From assembly GCA_016125095.1 (NCBI GenBank), contig WGMK01000010.1:1-64000 (forward strand): a stretch of 64,000 nucleotides of DNA, read 5' to 3'. The translations under genes were made by a program, and so were the position numbers. A model generated the notes under the pieces. That model saw nothing but the letters and a program-made list of their open reading frames with translations, did not search any database and was not told the origin of the DNA. This stretch comes from Candidatus Hydrogenedens sp. (lineage in GTDB: Bacteria; Hydrogenedentota; Hydrogenedentia; Hydrogenedentales; JAEUWI01). Below, one piece after another: positions 34,789 to 43,500 of this stretch (its first letter is position 1; the number at the start of each line of letters is the position of its first letter).

Positions 34789-35760
34789 CTAGCGAAAGTG
34801 GTCGAAACCCGCCCCGCCCCGGGTCGCGCCGTCCACCGTGACAGCAGGCTGCCCCGCTGCAAACCGGCCGACCGCCGTGAGCGGCAGTCCGAACTCGCGC
34901 TCGAAATCCCGCTGGACCTGGGCAAAGGCGCCGGCCTCCACCGCCACCAGCAGTTCGTAGTCTTCGCCGCCCGCCAAGGCCCAGTCCAGCGGCTCCGCGC
35001 CCAGCGCCACCGCCAACTCTTCGATGCCGGCGGTATCCACGGCGTTTGAATCGATGTCGACCGACGCGCCGCTTGCCTCGGCCAGGTGCCCGGCGTCCTG
35101 CGCCAGTCCGTCGCTGATGTCCATCATGGCGTGAACGGCGTCGCCTGCGGCCAGCCACTGGCCCTCGCGCAGGCGCGGCACGGGGTGCAGGTGCGCGCGG
35201 GTAAAATCGCTTGGCGCGTCGCCGCGTTGTAGCGCAGCGAGCCCCGCCGCCGAGCGGCCGAGCGAGCCCGTGTGCGCCAGGATATCGCCGGGCTTCGCGC
35301 CGCTTCGCAGGAGATACCGCCCGTCGGGCGCCTCGCCGATGACGTTGACATCCAGCATGATCGGACCGGGGGAGCGGGTGGTATCGCCGCCCAGCAGCAC
35401 GGCCCCGCAGGCCGCGACGCATTCGTACGCGCCCTTGGAAAGTTCGTCTAGCAGTTCAATCGGCGTGTCCGGCGGACAGGCCAGCGAGGCCAGCGCATAC
35501 CGGGCGACGCCGCCCATGGCCGCAATATCGCTGAAGGCCGAGGCCATCGCCTTCCAGCCCACATCGTACGGCGCGCAGTGCGTGCGCGCGAAGTGCACGT
35601 CCTCGATGCTGGCATCGCAGGAGAAGAGCAGCACCGTGCCGCCATTGCGCACCACCGCGCAGTCGTCTCCGATGCCCGCCAGCACTTCGCCCCCGGTCGG
35701 CAGGTCGGCCGTTACCCGGGCGATGAAGCCGAACTCGCCGAGCTCGGAAAGGGTGGTCAT
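34789..35760 (-). CDS. thiL: Thiamine-monophosphate kinase
   Basis: ThiL (323 residues) phosphorylates thiamine monophosphate to thiamine diphosphate. Family features are GEFGFIAR at the start, GIGDDCAVV, SCDASIEDVHF, AMGGVARYALASLACP, GGDTTRSPGPIMLDVNVIGE and the DISDGLAQD motif, with GGEDYELL near the C-terminus. ATG 35760 overlaps the stop of nnrD by 4 bp (ATGA). No other thiamine gene is nearby. Confidence 0.95.
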   Translation of the reverse strand: MTTLSELGEFGFIARVTADLPTGGEVLAGIGDDCAVVRNGGTVLLFSCDASIEDVHFARTHCAPYDVGWKAMASAFSDIAAMGGVARYALASLACPPDTPIELLDELSKGAYECVAACGAVLLGGDTTRSPGPIMLDVNVIGEAPDGRYLLRSGAKPGDILAHTGSLGRSAAGLAALQRGDAPSDFTRAHLHPVPRLREGQWLAAGDAVHAMMDISDGLAQDAGHLAEASGASVDIDSNAVDTAGIEELAVALGAEPLDWALAGGEDYELLVAVEAGAFAQVQRDFEREFGLPLTAVGRFAAGQPAVTVDGATRGGAGFDHFR

Positions 35761-36635
35761 GAGGATTCGATGCTCCGCCAGGCCGCAGGCAGATGCGCGA
35801 TGACGTCGGAAGCGATCATGCCGCGCGCGCCGATCGACTCGGCCGCGAGGTCGGCGGCGAGACCATGCGCGAAGACGGCCAATTGCGCCGCCCCCAGGGG
35901 CGCGATGCCCTGGGCCAGCAGCCCCGCAAGCAGGCCGGTCAGCACATCGCCCGAACCGCCCTTGGCCAGCCCTTGGTTGCCGGTCGGGTTGATGTAGATT
36001 GGGCCGCCGGCCTCTGTAATCAGCGTTCCTGCGCCCTTGAGCACCACGACGGCCTGCGCCTTCTCCGCCAGCCGGAGCGCCGCCGTTTCGCGGTCGGCCT
36101 GTACTTCCGGCACGGTGCACTGCAGCAGCCGGGCCATCTCGCCGGGGTGGGGGGTGAGCACGCACGGCGCCTGCTTCAGCGCCAGCAGATCGGCGCGACC
36201 GCTCAGGGCGTTCAGTCCGTCTGCATCCAGCGCGAAGGGCACCGGGCAGCGCACCGCGAAGGTTTCGACAAACTGGCTGGCGCCTTCGCCCTGGCCGAGA
36301 CCGGGCCCCAGGCCCACGGCGCTCTTCTGCTGGGCGAAATCCAGCGCAGGCATGGCCGCTGCCGCCGCGAGACAGCCGTCCTTACCCGCAGGCAGGCCCA
36401 GTGTCATCGTTTCCGCCAGTCCCGACGCTACGGATTCCTGCAAGGGCTCCGGCACGCCCAGCGTGACCAGGCCGACGCCGGAACGTTCCGCCGCGCGCGC
36501 CGCCAGCTTGGCCGCGCCCGCGAACCCGCGCGAACCGGCCAGCAGGAACACGTGTCCGAAATCGCCCTTGTGGGCGTCGGACGCCCGCTTGGGCAGCAGC
36601 GAGCGCGCTTTCTCGACCGTGACTATCGTTGCCAT
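35757..36635 (-). CDS. nnrD: ADP-dependent NAD(P)H-hydrate dehydratase
   Basis: A 292-residue protein with the C-terminal (dehydratase) half of the YjeF repair system, which restores hydrated NAD(P)H. It shows HKGDFGHVFLLAGSRGFAGAAKLAARAA, LGPGLGQG, DADGLNAL, LTPHPGEMARLL and NPTGNQGLAKGGSGDVLTG. The N-terminal epimerase domain (NnrE) that is often fused is absent. The start is ATG 36635 (an upstream in-frame ATG region adds an unlikely extension). It is coupled to thiL by a 4-bp overlap. Confidence 0.93.
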   Translation of the reverse strand: MATIVTVEKARSLLPKRASDAHKGDFGHVFLLAGSRGFAGAAKLAARAAERSGVGLVTLGVPEPLQESVASGLAETMTLGLPAGKDGCLAAAAAMPALDFAQQKSAVGLGPGLGQGEGASQFVETFAVRCPVPFALDADGLNALSGRADLLALKQAPCVLTPHPGEMARLLQCTVPEVQADRETAALRLAEKAQAVVVLKGAGTLITEAGGPIYINPTGNQGLAKGGSGDVLTGLLAGLLAQGIAPLGAAQLAVFAHGLAADLAAESIGARGMIASDVIAHLPAAWRSIESS

Positions 36636-36732
36636 CGCGACAGTATGGCGCTGGCGCACCGCGCGGGGCAACTGCCTCGCCCCGCAGCGCCTCGCTCCGG
36701 TAGAATGCGCGCCACACTTCGGAGCTAACCCC

Positions 36733-37389
36733 ATGATTCTGAGCGACATCGAACAGGAACTCGTCCGAGACCTCGAAGCCCGCCGGCCGGATTTGGCCGA
36801 CTGTGTGCCGGATCTGCTCCGGCTGCACGCGCGGCTGGTGGATTGCTACGACAACGAGGGCACGCTCTACACCTGCGGCAACGGCGGTTCGAACGCCGAT
36901 GCCCTGCACATCGTGGGCGAACTCAACAAGAGTTTCGAGCGCAAGCGCACGCTGCCCGCCGAATTTCAGGAACGCCTGGCCGGACTGCCCTATGGCGAAG
37001 AACTCGCCGCGCACCTCGAGGCCGGCCTCCGCTCCCACGCCCTCGGCTTCAACGGCGCGCTCAAGACCGCCGTCGAGAACGACATTCCCGTGCCCGGCAT
37101 CGCCTTCGCACAGGAACTCAACGCCCTCGTACGGCCCGGCGACGTGTTGCTGGCCCTCTCCACCTCCGGCAACGCGGCCAACTGCCTCATGGCCATGAGC
37201 GTCGCCCAGGCCCACGGCGCGACGGCTGCAGTACTCACTGGACCCCGCGGCGGCAAGATGGCCGAGCACGGCGACCTCGTCCTCCGCGCCCCCGGCGCCA
37301 CCACCCGCATCATCCAGGAAGCCCACATCGCCCTCTGGCACACCCTCTGCTGCCTCATCGAAGCGCACTACTTTCCCGAGATGCGGTAA
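36733..37389 (+). CDS. gmhA: SIS-domain phosphoheptose isomerase-like protein
   Basis: A 218-residue SIS-fold protein of the GmhA group, which converts sedoheptulose 7-phosphate to heptose 7-phosphate for LPS or S-layer glycans. The signature TCGNGGSNADALHIVGEL is present, with LSTSGNAANCLMAM, TGPRGGKM and IIQEAHIALWHTLC. The SIS insertion NGALKTAVENDIPVPGIAFAQEL fits. TAGAAT at 36701-36706 could be the -10 element. The exact substrate is not proven, so the symbol denotes the family. Confidence 0.82.
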   Translation: MILSDIEQELVRDLEARRPDLADCVPDLLRLHARLVDCYDNEGTLYTCGNGGSNADALHIVGELNKSFERKRTLPAEFQERLAGLPYGEELAAHLEAGLRSHALGFNGALKTAVENDIPVPGIAFAQELNALVRPGDVLLALSTSGNAANCLMAMSVAQAHGATAAVLTGPRGGKMAEHGDLVLRAPGATTRIIQEAHIALWHTLCCLIEAHYFPEMR

Positions 37390-37522
37390 GCCCGGCCAAG
37401 CGCGTCTGGGGTGGGGCGAATGTCCCCATGAGCCGAGGGCTGCAGATGCAGCCAAGGCTGAGGGCGGGCATGCGAATTCCCAGACTGACCATCGGCCCCA
37501 GAATGTAGACCCATTTTCCGGT

Positions 37523-37551
37523 TGCGTTTTTCAACGCCATAATGTACACTT
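37523..37551 (+). promoter_or_regulatory. Putative promoter/operator of the mqsR-type toxin operon
   Basis: TTGCGT (37523-37528), 17 bp and TACACT (37546-37551) form a weak promoter just before the toxin start. The inverted repeat GCGTT-TTTC-AACGC (37525-37538) overlaps the -35 box and spacer, where an autoregulating antitoxin would bind. It does not match the known E. coli MqsA operator. Confidence 0.35.
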
Positions 37552-37556
37552 GATGC

Positions 37557-37871
37557 ATGGAAAAGCGGAAGCCCCACTTCCCGCTGAAGCGTGTGAAAGC
37601 ACTCGTAAGCCAGGGCGCGTACCGGGTTACGGCGTCGGCGCTCAAGTCCGCCACGCGCGACTACGGATATACCGACGCCCAGCAACTCGCTGCATGCGTG
37701 CTTCAATTGAATGCCGCAAGCTTCTACAAGTCCATGACGACATATCAGGATGCGAAAATCTGGCAAGACGTCTACCACCCGAAAGTCGATGCTATGCCGG
37801 CCTACTTGAAACTACAGATTGTCGACGAGACGACGGTCGTCATTTCCTTCAAACGACTGGAGGAGGACTGA
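37557..37871 (+). CDS. mqsR: MqsR-family mRNA interferase toxin
   Basis: A 104-residue protein closely resembling E. coli MqsR (98 residues), a RelE-fold ribonuclease that cuts mRNA at GCU. The family core SFYKSMTTYQDAKIWQDVYHP is nearly unchanged. The start MEKRKPHFPLKRVKALV and the late VVISFKRLEED also match. It precedes the antitoxin gene with one base between stop and start, the toxin-first order typical of mqsRA. Surrounding sequence is accessory-like, consistent with horizontal acquisition. Confidence 0.93.
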   Translation: MEKRKPHFPLKRVKALVSQGAYRVTASALKSATRDYGYTDAQQLAACVLQLNAASFYKSMTTYQDAKIWQDVYHPKVDAMPAYLKLQIVDETTVVISFKRLEED

Positions 37872-37872
37872 A

Positions 37873-38286
37873 ATGCGCGAAAAGAAATGGATTGATTGCC
37901 CGGTGTGCGGGACGAAAAAAAGCATGCGCGTGAAGCAGCAGTTGCAGGAGCGTTTCCATCCGCAGGGCTATCCCCCCTTGGACATTGATGCGCTTGAAGG
38001 ACAATTCTGCGACGCCTGCGGCGAGGGCTTCTGGTCGCTCGCGTCGGAAAAGCGTATCGCGCGGCTGTTGGGACAGCACTGTGCCACGCACGACGCCACC
38101 CGTATCGTGGCGGCGGAACTCGCCAGCGTCCAGGATGCCGCCAAGGCCATGAGAGTCACCGTCCAAGGCATTCACAAGATGATGGACGAGGGTCGGCTAC
38201 GCTATGTCGTGGCGGGAGACACGCGGCTGCCTATCCGAAGGGATGTGGTTGAAAAGGTCTCGGCGCGAATGGCCGCTGGCAGGTAG
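37873..38286 (+). CDS. MqsA-type antitoxin with an excisionase-like DNA-binding domain
   Basis: A 137-residue protein. The N-terminal YgiT/MqsA-type zinc finger uses Cys9, Cys12, Cys46 and Cys49. In place of the Xre-type helix-turn-helix of E. coli MqsA, residues about 82-130 resemble an excisionase/MerR-type (HTH_17-like) domain: SVQDAAKAMRVTVQGIHKMMDEGRL. It should neutralise the MqsR toxin and repress the operon. ATG 37873 has AGGAGG 6 bp upstream, inside the toxin gene. The domain combination is unusual to me, and the HTH assignment is from pattern only. Confidence 0.8.
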   Translation: MREKKWIDCPVCGTKKSMRVKQQLQERFHPQGYPPLDIDALEGQFCDACGEGFWSLASEKRIARLLGQHCATHDATRIVAAELASVQDAAKAMRVTVQGIHKMMDEGRLRYVVAGDTRLPIRRDVVEKVSARMAAGR

Positions 38287-38290
38287 GTGT

Positions 38291-39091
38291 TCAGCCTGCC
38301 ACGTTCTTCTCGTACGATGCGTATTCGGTATCGACGTACTGGCGGCTCAGCCCTATCAGCAGGAGATGTGTACCGGCAAGTACAAGCAGGGGAAAAGTGA
38401 GAAGCGGCCCTTCAAGCGTGAGGCTCGACACGAACGCAGTCCCAATTCCCCCATACCAGATCGCATCGTACATCCAAGGACGATGGCTGGACTTCCAAAC
38501 GCGGCGAATTAGCAGGACTTCGCCGTCCTGCACGGAGTCCAAAGCGCAAAGGAGCTCGTCTCCGTCGAATCCGGGCAAGTAAATTCTCTTTCTATCGCGC
38601 AGTATGATGAGCGATTCGCTCCCGCCCGCATGCCCTATAACACGCTCTATGGCATCCCACGGCTGATATCCTGTGCCGTACGCGCGATTCGCGATCTCCA
38701 ATTCTAACCCGGACCGCCTAATCCCAATACGAGACGGTAATGAGGTGTTGAAGTAACCGCGCTTATACCCTAGCGCCATCAATACGAAAATCTGTGCTGT
38801 TATACATAAGCACATCACAATTCCATGAAGAACAGCCATCGGATACGGAAAAATGAAGGCCGATAGACTAAACGTTGCCGCATAGGTATAAGGAATGCAA
38901 GCGAACCCTGTTCGCCATAGGTAGCGTCGATTTTCCCATCGTAAACTCGCCACCGCATCAGAGGTAGGCCGCAACTCGGCGATGCATTCTGAGTCGTCGA
39001 TGATTTCCTGCATGACGACCGACTCCTCCGCTCCCAGTGCTTCCATGCGCGCCATGTCGGCAGTATTACAGTCCACGCGAACGCGGTGCAA
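38291..39091 (-). CDS. Membrane protein of unknown function
   Basis: A protein of up to 266 residues with two hydrophobic pairs (about residues 65-115 and 215-255), giving about four transmembrane helices and a cytosolic middle domain. I recognise no family. The first in-frame start is 39091, and ATGs 36 and 45 bp further in are equally plausible. Its DNA is visibly richer in A+T than its neighbours and has less typical codons, suggesting recent gain. It is convergent with the antitoxin gene, 4 bp apart. Confidence 0.55.
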   Translation of the reverse strand: MHRVRVDCNTADMARMEALGAEESVVMQEIIDDSECIAELRPTSDAVASLRWENRRYLWRTGFACIPYTYAATFSLSAFIFPYPMAVLHGIVMCLCITAQIFVLMALGYKRGYFNTSLPSRIGIRRSGLELEIANRAYGTGYQPWDAIERVIGHAGGSESLIILRDRKRIYLPGFDGDELLCALDSVQDGEVLLIRRVWKSSHRPWMYDAIWYGGIGTAFVSSLTLEGPLLTFPLLVLAGTHLLLIGLSRQYVDTEYASYEKNVAG

Positions 39092-39125
39092 TTCGAGTAA
39101 CTGACGATTACCAGCGTGAAACTAG

Positions 39126-39245
39126 GATGGGTCCCCGCTTTCGCGGGGATGACGGTTTGGGGACGGTCGCGATCACCGCTCTGGTCCGGAACCAAGGGCT
39201 GTGTTTGTCCCCGCGATGTCATCCTCGCGAAAGCGGGGACCCATC
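39126..39245. repeat. MITE-like element with 28-bp terminal inverted repeats
   Basis: The ends 39126-39153 and 39218-39245 are inverted repeats matching at 27 of 28 positions. Each end itself contains the palindrome CCCCGC-TTTC-GCGGGG (or a one-base variant). The 64 bp between the ends encode nothing recognisable. The element fills most of the 304-bp gap (39092-39395) between the accessory membrane gene and mdh. Similar GC-rich palindromes occur as dispersed repeats in many bacteria. Confidence 0.75.
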
Positions 39246-39290
39246 TTCTTCTCCTTCCAAGCCGCCTCCTCTACCACCCCCATCCCCTGC

Positions 39291-39319
39291 TTTACCTGCC
39301 GGTTTTCGCGGCGTATACT
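39291..39319 (+). promoter_or_regulatory. Promoter-like sequence before mdh
   Basis: TTTACC (39291-39296), 17 bp and TATACT (39314-39319) lie 77 bp upstream of the mdh start, just beyond the MITE-like element. The -10 box matches the consensus at five of six positions and the -35 box at four. Confidence 0.45.
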
Positions 39320-39395
39320 ACTGGGCTGCGGCTAACGAACGTTCGGTAGAGCCGACGGCGGCGGCGCGATTTACAGCAACCCGAAGGGAACGATC

Positions 39396-40346
39396 ATGTC
39401 TACTGGAAAGAAATTCAAGATAGCCTCCATCGGCGCGGGCAATGTGGGCGCCTCGGCGGCGCAGTACTGCCTGGAACTGGAACTGGGCGACGTGGTGCTG
39501 ACGGATATCCTTGAGGGTTTCCCGCAGGGCAAGGCGCTGGACCTGACCGAAGCGGGCCCCATCCGTGGGTATAGCAGCCAGTGCACGGGCACGAACGATT
39601 ACGCCGATATCGAGGGCGCGGACCTGTGCATCGTGTCGGCCGGCCTGCCGCGCAAGCCCGGAATGACCCGCCTCGACCTGCTCGAAAAGAACGGGCAGAT
39701 CATGACCAGCATCTGCGAGAACATCAAGAAGTACGCTCCGGAATCCACCGTGATCGTCATCACGAATCCGCTGGACGTGATGGTGTACCTGGCGTACAAG
39801 AAGCTCGAGTTTCCGGCGAACCGCGTCATCGGCATGGCCGGCTGCCTCGACAGCTCGCGCATGCGCAGCTTCGTGGCGATGGAACTGGGCGTAAGCATGA
39901 AGAACGTGGACACCATGGTGCTGGGTTCGCATGGCGACGACATGGTGCCGCTGCCCCATTACACGACCGTATCCGGCATTCCGATCACCAAGCTGATGCC
40001 GCAGGATCGCATCGACGCCATCGTCGAGCGCACCCGCAAGGGCGGCGGCGAAATCGTGCAGTTGCTCAAGACCGGTAGCGCATTCTACGCCCCGGCCGCC
40101 AGTGCCGTTCGCATGGCGCAGTCCGTCATCCGCGACGAGAAGCAGGTGCTGCCCTGCGCCGCTCACCTCACCGGCCAGTACGGCCTGAACGACATCTACA
40201 TGGGCGTGCCCTGCGTGCTGGGCAAAGACGGCGTCGAGAAGATTATCGAGCTTGACATCACCGATGCCGAGCGCGCCGCGCTGCACAAGTCCGCCGAGGA
40301 AGTGAAGAGCGGCATCGCCGGTCTCCAGGAAGTCGGCATCCTCTAA
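39396..40346 (+). CDS. mdh: Malate dehydrogenase (LDH-like type)
   Basis: A 316-residue NAD-dependent malate dehydrogenase interconverting malate and oxaloacetate. The Rossmann motif IGAGNVGAS is N-terminal. The substrate loop RKPGMTR (two Arg) marks malate rather than lactate specificity. NPLDVMVY and the catalytic His in GSHGDDMVPLPHY are present. It belongs to the LDH-like tetrameric MDH group, typical length 305-320. It is probably monocistronic, with a promoter-like sequence before it and a strong terminator after it. Confidence 0.95.
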   Translation: MSTGKKFKIASIGAGNVGASAAQYCLELELGDVVLTDILEGFPQGKALDLTEAGPIRGYSSQCTGTNDYADIEGADLCIVSAGLPRKPGMTRLDLLEKNGQIMTSICENIKKYAPESTVIVITNPLDVMVYLAYKKLEFPANRVIGMAGCLDSSRMRSFVAMELGVSMKNVDTMVLGSHGDDMVPLPHYTTVSGIPITKLMPQDRIDAIVERTRKGGGEIVQLLKTGSAFYAPAASAVRMAQSVIRDEKQVLPCAAHLTGQYGLNDIYMGVPCVLGKDGVEKIIELDITDAERAALHKSAEEVKSGIAGLQEVGIL

Positions 40347-40366
40347 GCCGCAGCCGGACGATATTC

Positions 40367-40401
40367 AAAAGGCCGTCCCCTCAGCGGGGGCGGCCTTTTT
40401 T
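40367..40401 (+). terminator. Intrinsic terminator of mdh
   Basis: GGCCGTCCCC (40371-40380) pairs with GGGGGCGGCC (40386-40395), with one G-T wobble and a five-base loop. It is flanked by AAAA and TTTTTT, and lies 24 bp after the mdh stop. Confidence 0.9.
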
Positions 40402-40523
40402 GTTTGGTAAGCATGAGGCCACCGAAAAAAGCCTTGTAATATCTTCAGAGTACCGGCACTATGGGTTTCCGCCGCAAGTGCGAACTCCGTGAAACCCGCG
40501 GTCATTTGAAGGGGAGCCCGTTC

Positions 40524-43500
40524 ATGAATCGAATTATCGCGCCCATGCTGTGTCTCGTGGCGCTAACGGGGCTTGGTGTGTCTGCCCATGCGCAAACCTG
40601 CAACGCGAACGATATCCCCGACGACAACAGCTTCGAGGACGGCTATCTGCTCAGCGTGGAAACCAGCACCTTCGTGCAGAAGTTCACGCCGCCGTCGTAT
40701 CCTTACACCTACGAGGCGCTGTGCGTTTGCTGGCGGAGCGACACCGAGACCGAGGTGAGCTTCGATTTGCTGGCCTTCGACGACGATGGCACCGACGGCC
40801 AGCCGGGCACCGAGTTGTACCGTGCCGCGAAGGGTCAGGCCTTTATCGATTCCGACGGCGCGATTGACCAGCACGGTTTCGCGAGCAATGCCGTGGTAGT
40901 CACCGAGGGCTCCATTTATCTCGGGGTGAAATGGAATACCCCGATTTTCGCTACCGACATGTTTCTCTGCGCGGATACCTCTCCCGAGACGCCCCAGCAG
41001 GAAGGGTACCTTTCCACGACCAATGGTGCGAGCTGGTTCCCGATCAAGCCGAACTTTCCTGACTATCAGTCCCTCGGCCTCCGTGCGAAGGGCTCTGTCC
41101 TCGCTACGCCGGTCATCTCGGTCAATCGGCAGCAAGTGGGCATTATCTGCGGCAGCGCTCCGAAGTCCGCCGAAATTATTGAGGATCTGCCCGGCCTGTT
41201 CACCACAGGCGCACAGCCGAAGCCGGTGAAAAGCCGTCAGGCGGAATCGATGGAATACGCACAGGAGCTGGAACCCAATCCTGCGGTAATCGAATCGCTC
41301 GGCCGTTGGCCCGGGCCCAAGCGTCTCATCGGGATGCCGCTGCCTGAGGGCGGCACCATGAACCTGATCGTCGAGCCCCAGCCAGTGCTTGGACCCGGCG
41401 CCGCCATCGTGGCCAACAATGGCTTTGAAGAAACCCCTATCGAGATACCGGCGGTGGCGGTTTACTCCGGCTACGTCGAGGGCGATCCCGAGTCGCTCGT
41501 GATGGTGTCCGTTGAAGACGGTGCTTCGCTGCACGCTTTTGTGGAGCGCCCCGGCAAGGAACCGGTGATCTACGAGCCGCTCAGTGGCGGCAAATACTGG
41601 ATGGCGCAGCCGAAGCAGGGGGTGATGCAGCGCAGCAAGTGCCGCGGAGCGCGCCATGATGCCGGCGAAGTGCCCAGCAACATGCTGCGGGCCCTCGACG
41701 AGGCGCGGAGCCACCAGAAGAATCTGGGTGACGAGCAGATGCTCGAGCTGGAAGTCTATGTCGATCTCGACTTCGATATGTACACGACGGCCTTCGCCAG
41801 CGACGATGCGGCCGCCGCGCGCTATGTTATCGATGTGATGGCGGCGGTATCCGCGATTTACCGCCGAGACCTGGACGTGCACATCACCCTGACCGGCGCC
41901 ACGGTATGGACCACGGCCGACCCCTTCAACGTCGGACTGGAGGGGTCGCAGGATCCCATCAGCGACCTGCTGGACAACTATATCGCGGAGGGCAACACCA
42001 ACCGCACCGGCATCCAGCGCGATGTGTTCCACCTGTTCACCACCATCGGCTTCTTCGGCGAAGGCATTGCCGAGTTCAAGGGACTTTGCCGTACACCAAA
42101 CAAGGGCTATGGTTTAAGCAGCATGCAGAGAGAATCCTTTACGCTGCCCATTACCCTGGCCTACATCGAAGACATCACGACCGTGGCGCACGAAATCGGC
42201 CACAACTGCGGCGCCGAACACTCCCATTGCTATGGTATCGATTGCTGCGCCAACGACAACGGCTGCCCCACCTGCAGCCCCGAGGTCCCGGCGGTCGGCA
42301 CCATCATGAGCTATTGCAACACGATCTTCGGCGGCTCCATTACCATGAAGTTCGATCAGACCGCCGTCCGCGGCGCCATCCGCGACTACATGGAAAGCCG
42401 CACGGCCTGCATCACCCCCATTGACTTGAAGATGGACTCCTTCACCATCAGCAACACGGGCAATGCCACGCTCAATGTATCGAAGATCGACGTGCCCGGC
42501 GGCAACGACTGGCTGACGATCTACCCTACGGGCCTGATTGAGATTCCGGAGGGGGACTCGCAGGAAGTCATGGTGATCTACGAGTGCGCCGAGGTGAGCG
42601 ATTCGACCAATGTGACGCTCACACTGCACTCGGACGACGTGCTGCAGCCGGAGACAGAGGTGGTGGTCGGCCTGCAAGTGGATAAAGAACCCCCTTCCGC
42701 GGTGTGCACGAATCTTCAATTATTTCTGGATACTGCCAGCAGCGTGTCTTTTCTGCCCGAGGCCATAGACGCCGGCAGTACCGATAACATTGGCATCGTT
42801 TCGTACCAAATATCGGAAAATACGTTCTTTTGTGACGACATCGGCGCGAACAACGTCGACCTCACGGTGACCGATGCGGCAGGCAACACCGACACATGCA
42901 GTGCGGTCGTCACGGTCATGGATTTCGTCTCGCCCAACGCCGTGTGCTCAAACATTTCCGTTGAGCTGGGAGCCGGCGGTACCGTCGAAATCGAGCCCGC
43001 AGACGTCGACGGCGGTAGTTTCGATAATTGCGGGATCGAAAGCCGGACGCTTTCAAAATCGGTTTTCACCTGCGACGACCTCGGCGAGAACGAAATCTTC
43101 TTGACGCTCATCGATGCTTCGGGCAATGGCAGCACCTGTTCGGTCATCGTCACCGTGACGGACCCCTCGGATTTCTGCACCAGTGTCATTGACTGCGACC
43201 CCGGCTTTGGTCCGAACATCGATAACACCGCGTGCATCGCCTGCCAGCCTGGCACCTTTTCCGGTGGATCCCAAGGCTGCCAACCCTGTGCGGCCGGCAC
43301 GATTGCGCCCAACGCGGAGTCCGAGTCCTGTACGCAGTGTCCTCCGGGTACGGCTCCAAACGCCGAGCACACGGAATGCCTCCCGCTTGAAGGCGAACCC
43401 GACGGCGAAGGCGGTGGAGAAGGTTTCTTTGTAGATTGCGATCCGGGTTTCGGGCCAAACGCCCAAGAGACCGAGTGCATCGCCTGTCAGCCTGGCACCT

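Noticed and set aside
38291..39091. Third component of the toxin-antitoxin operon
   Set aside because: It is on the opposite strand, convergent with the antitoxin, and has no toxin-related motif.
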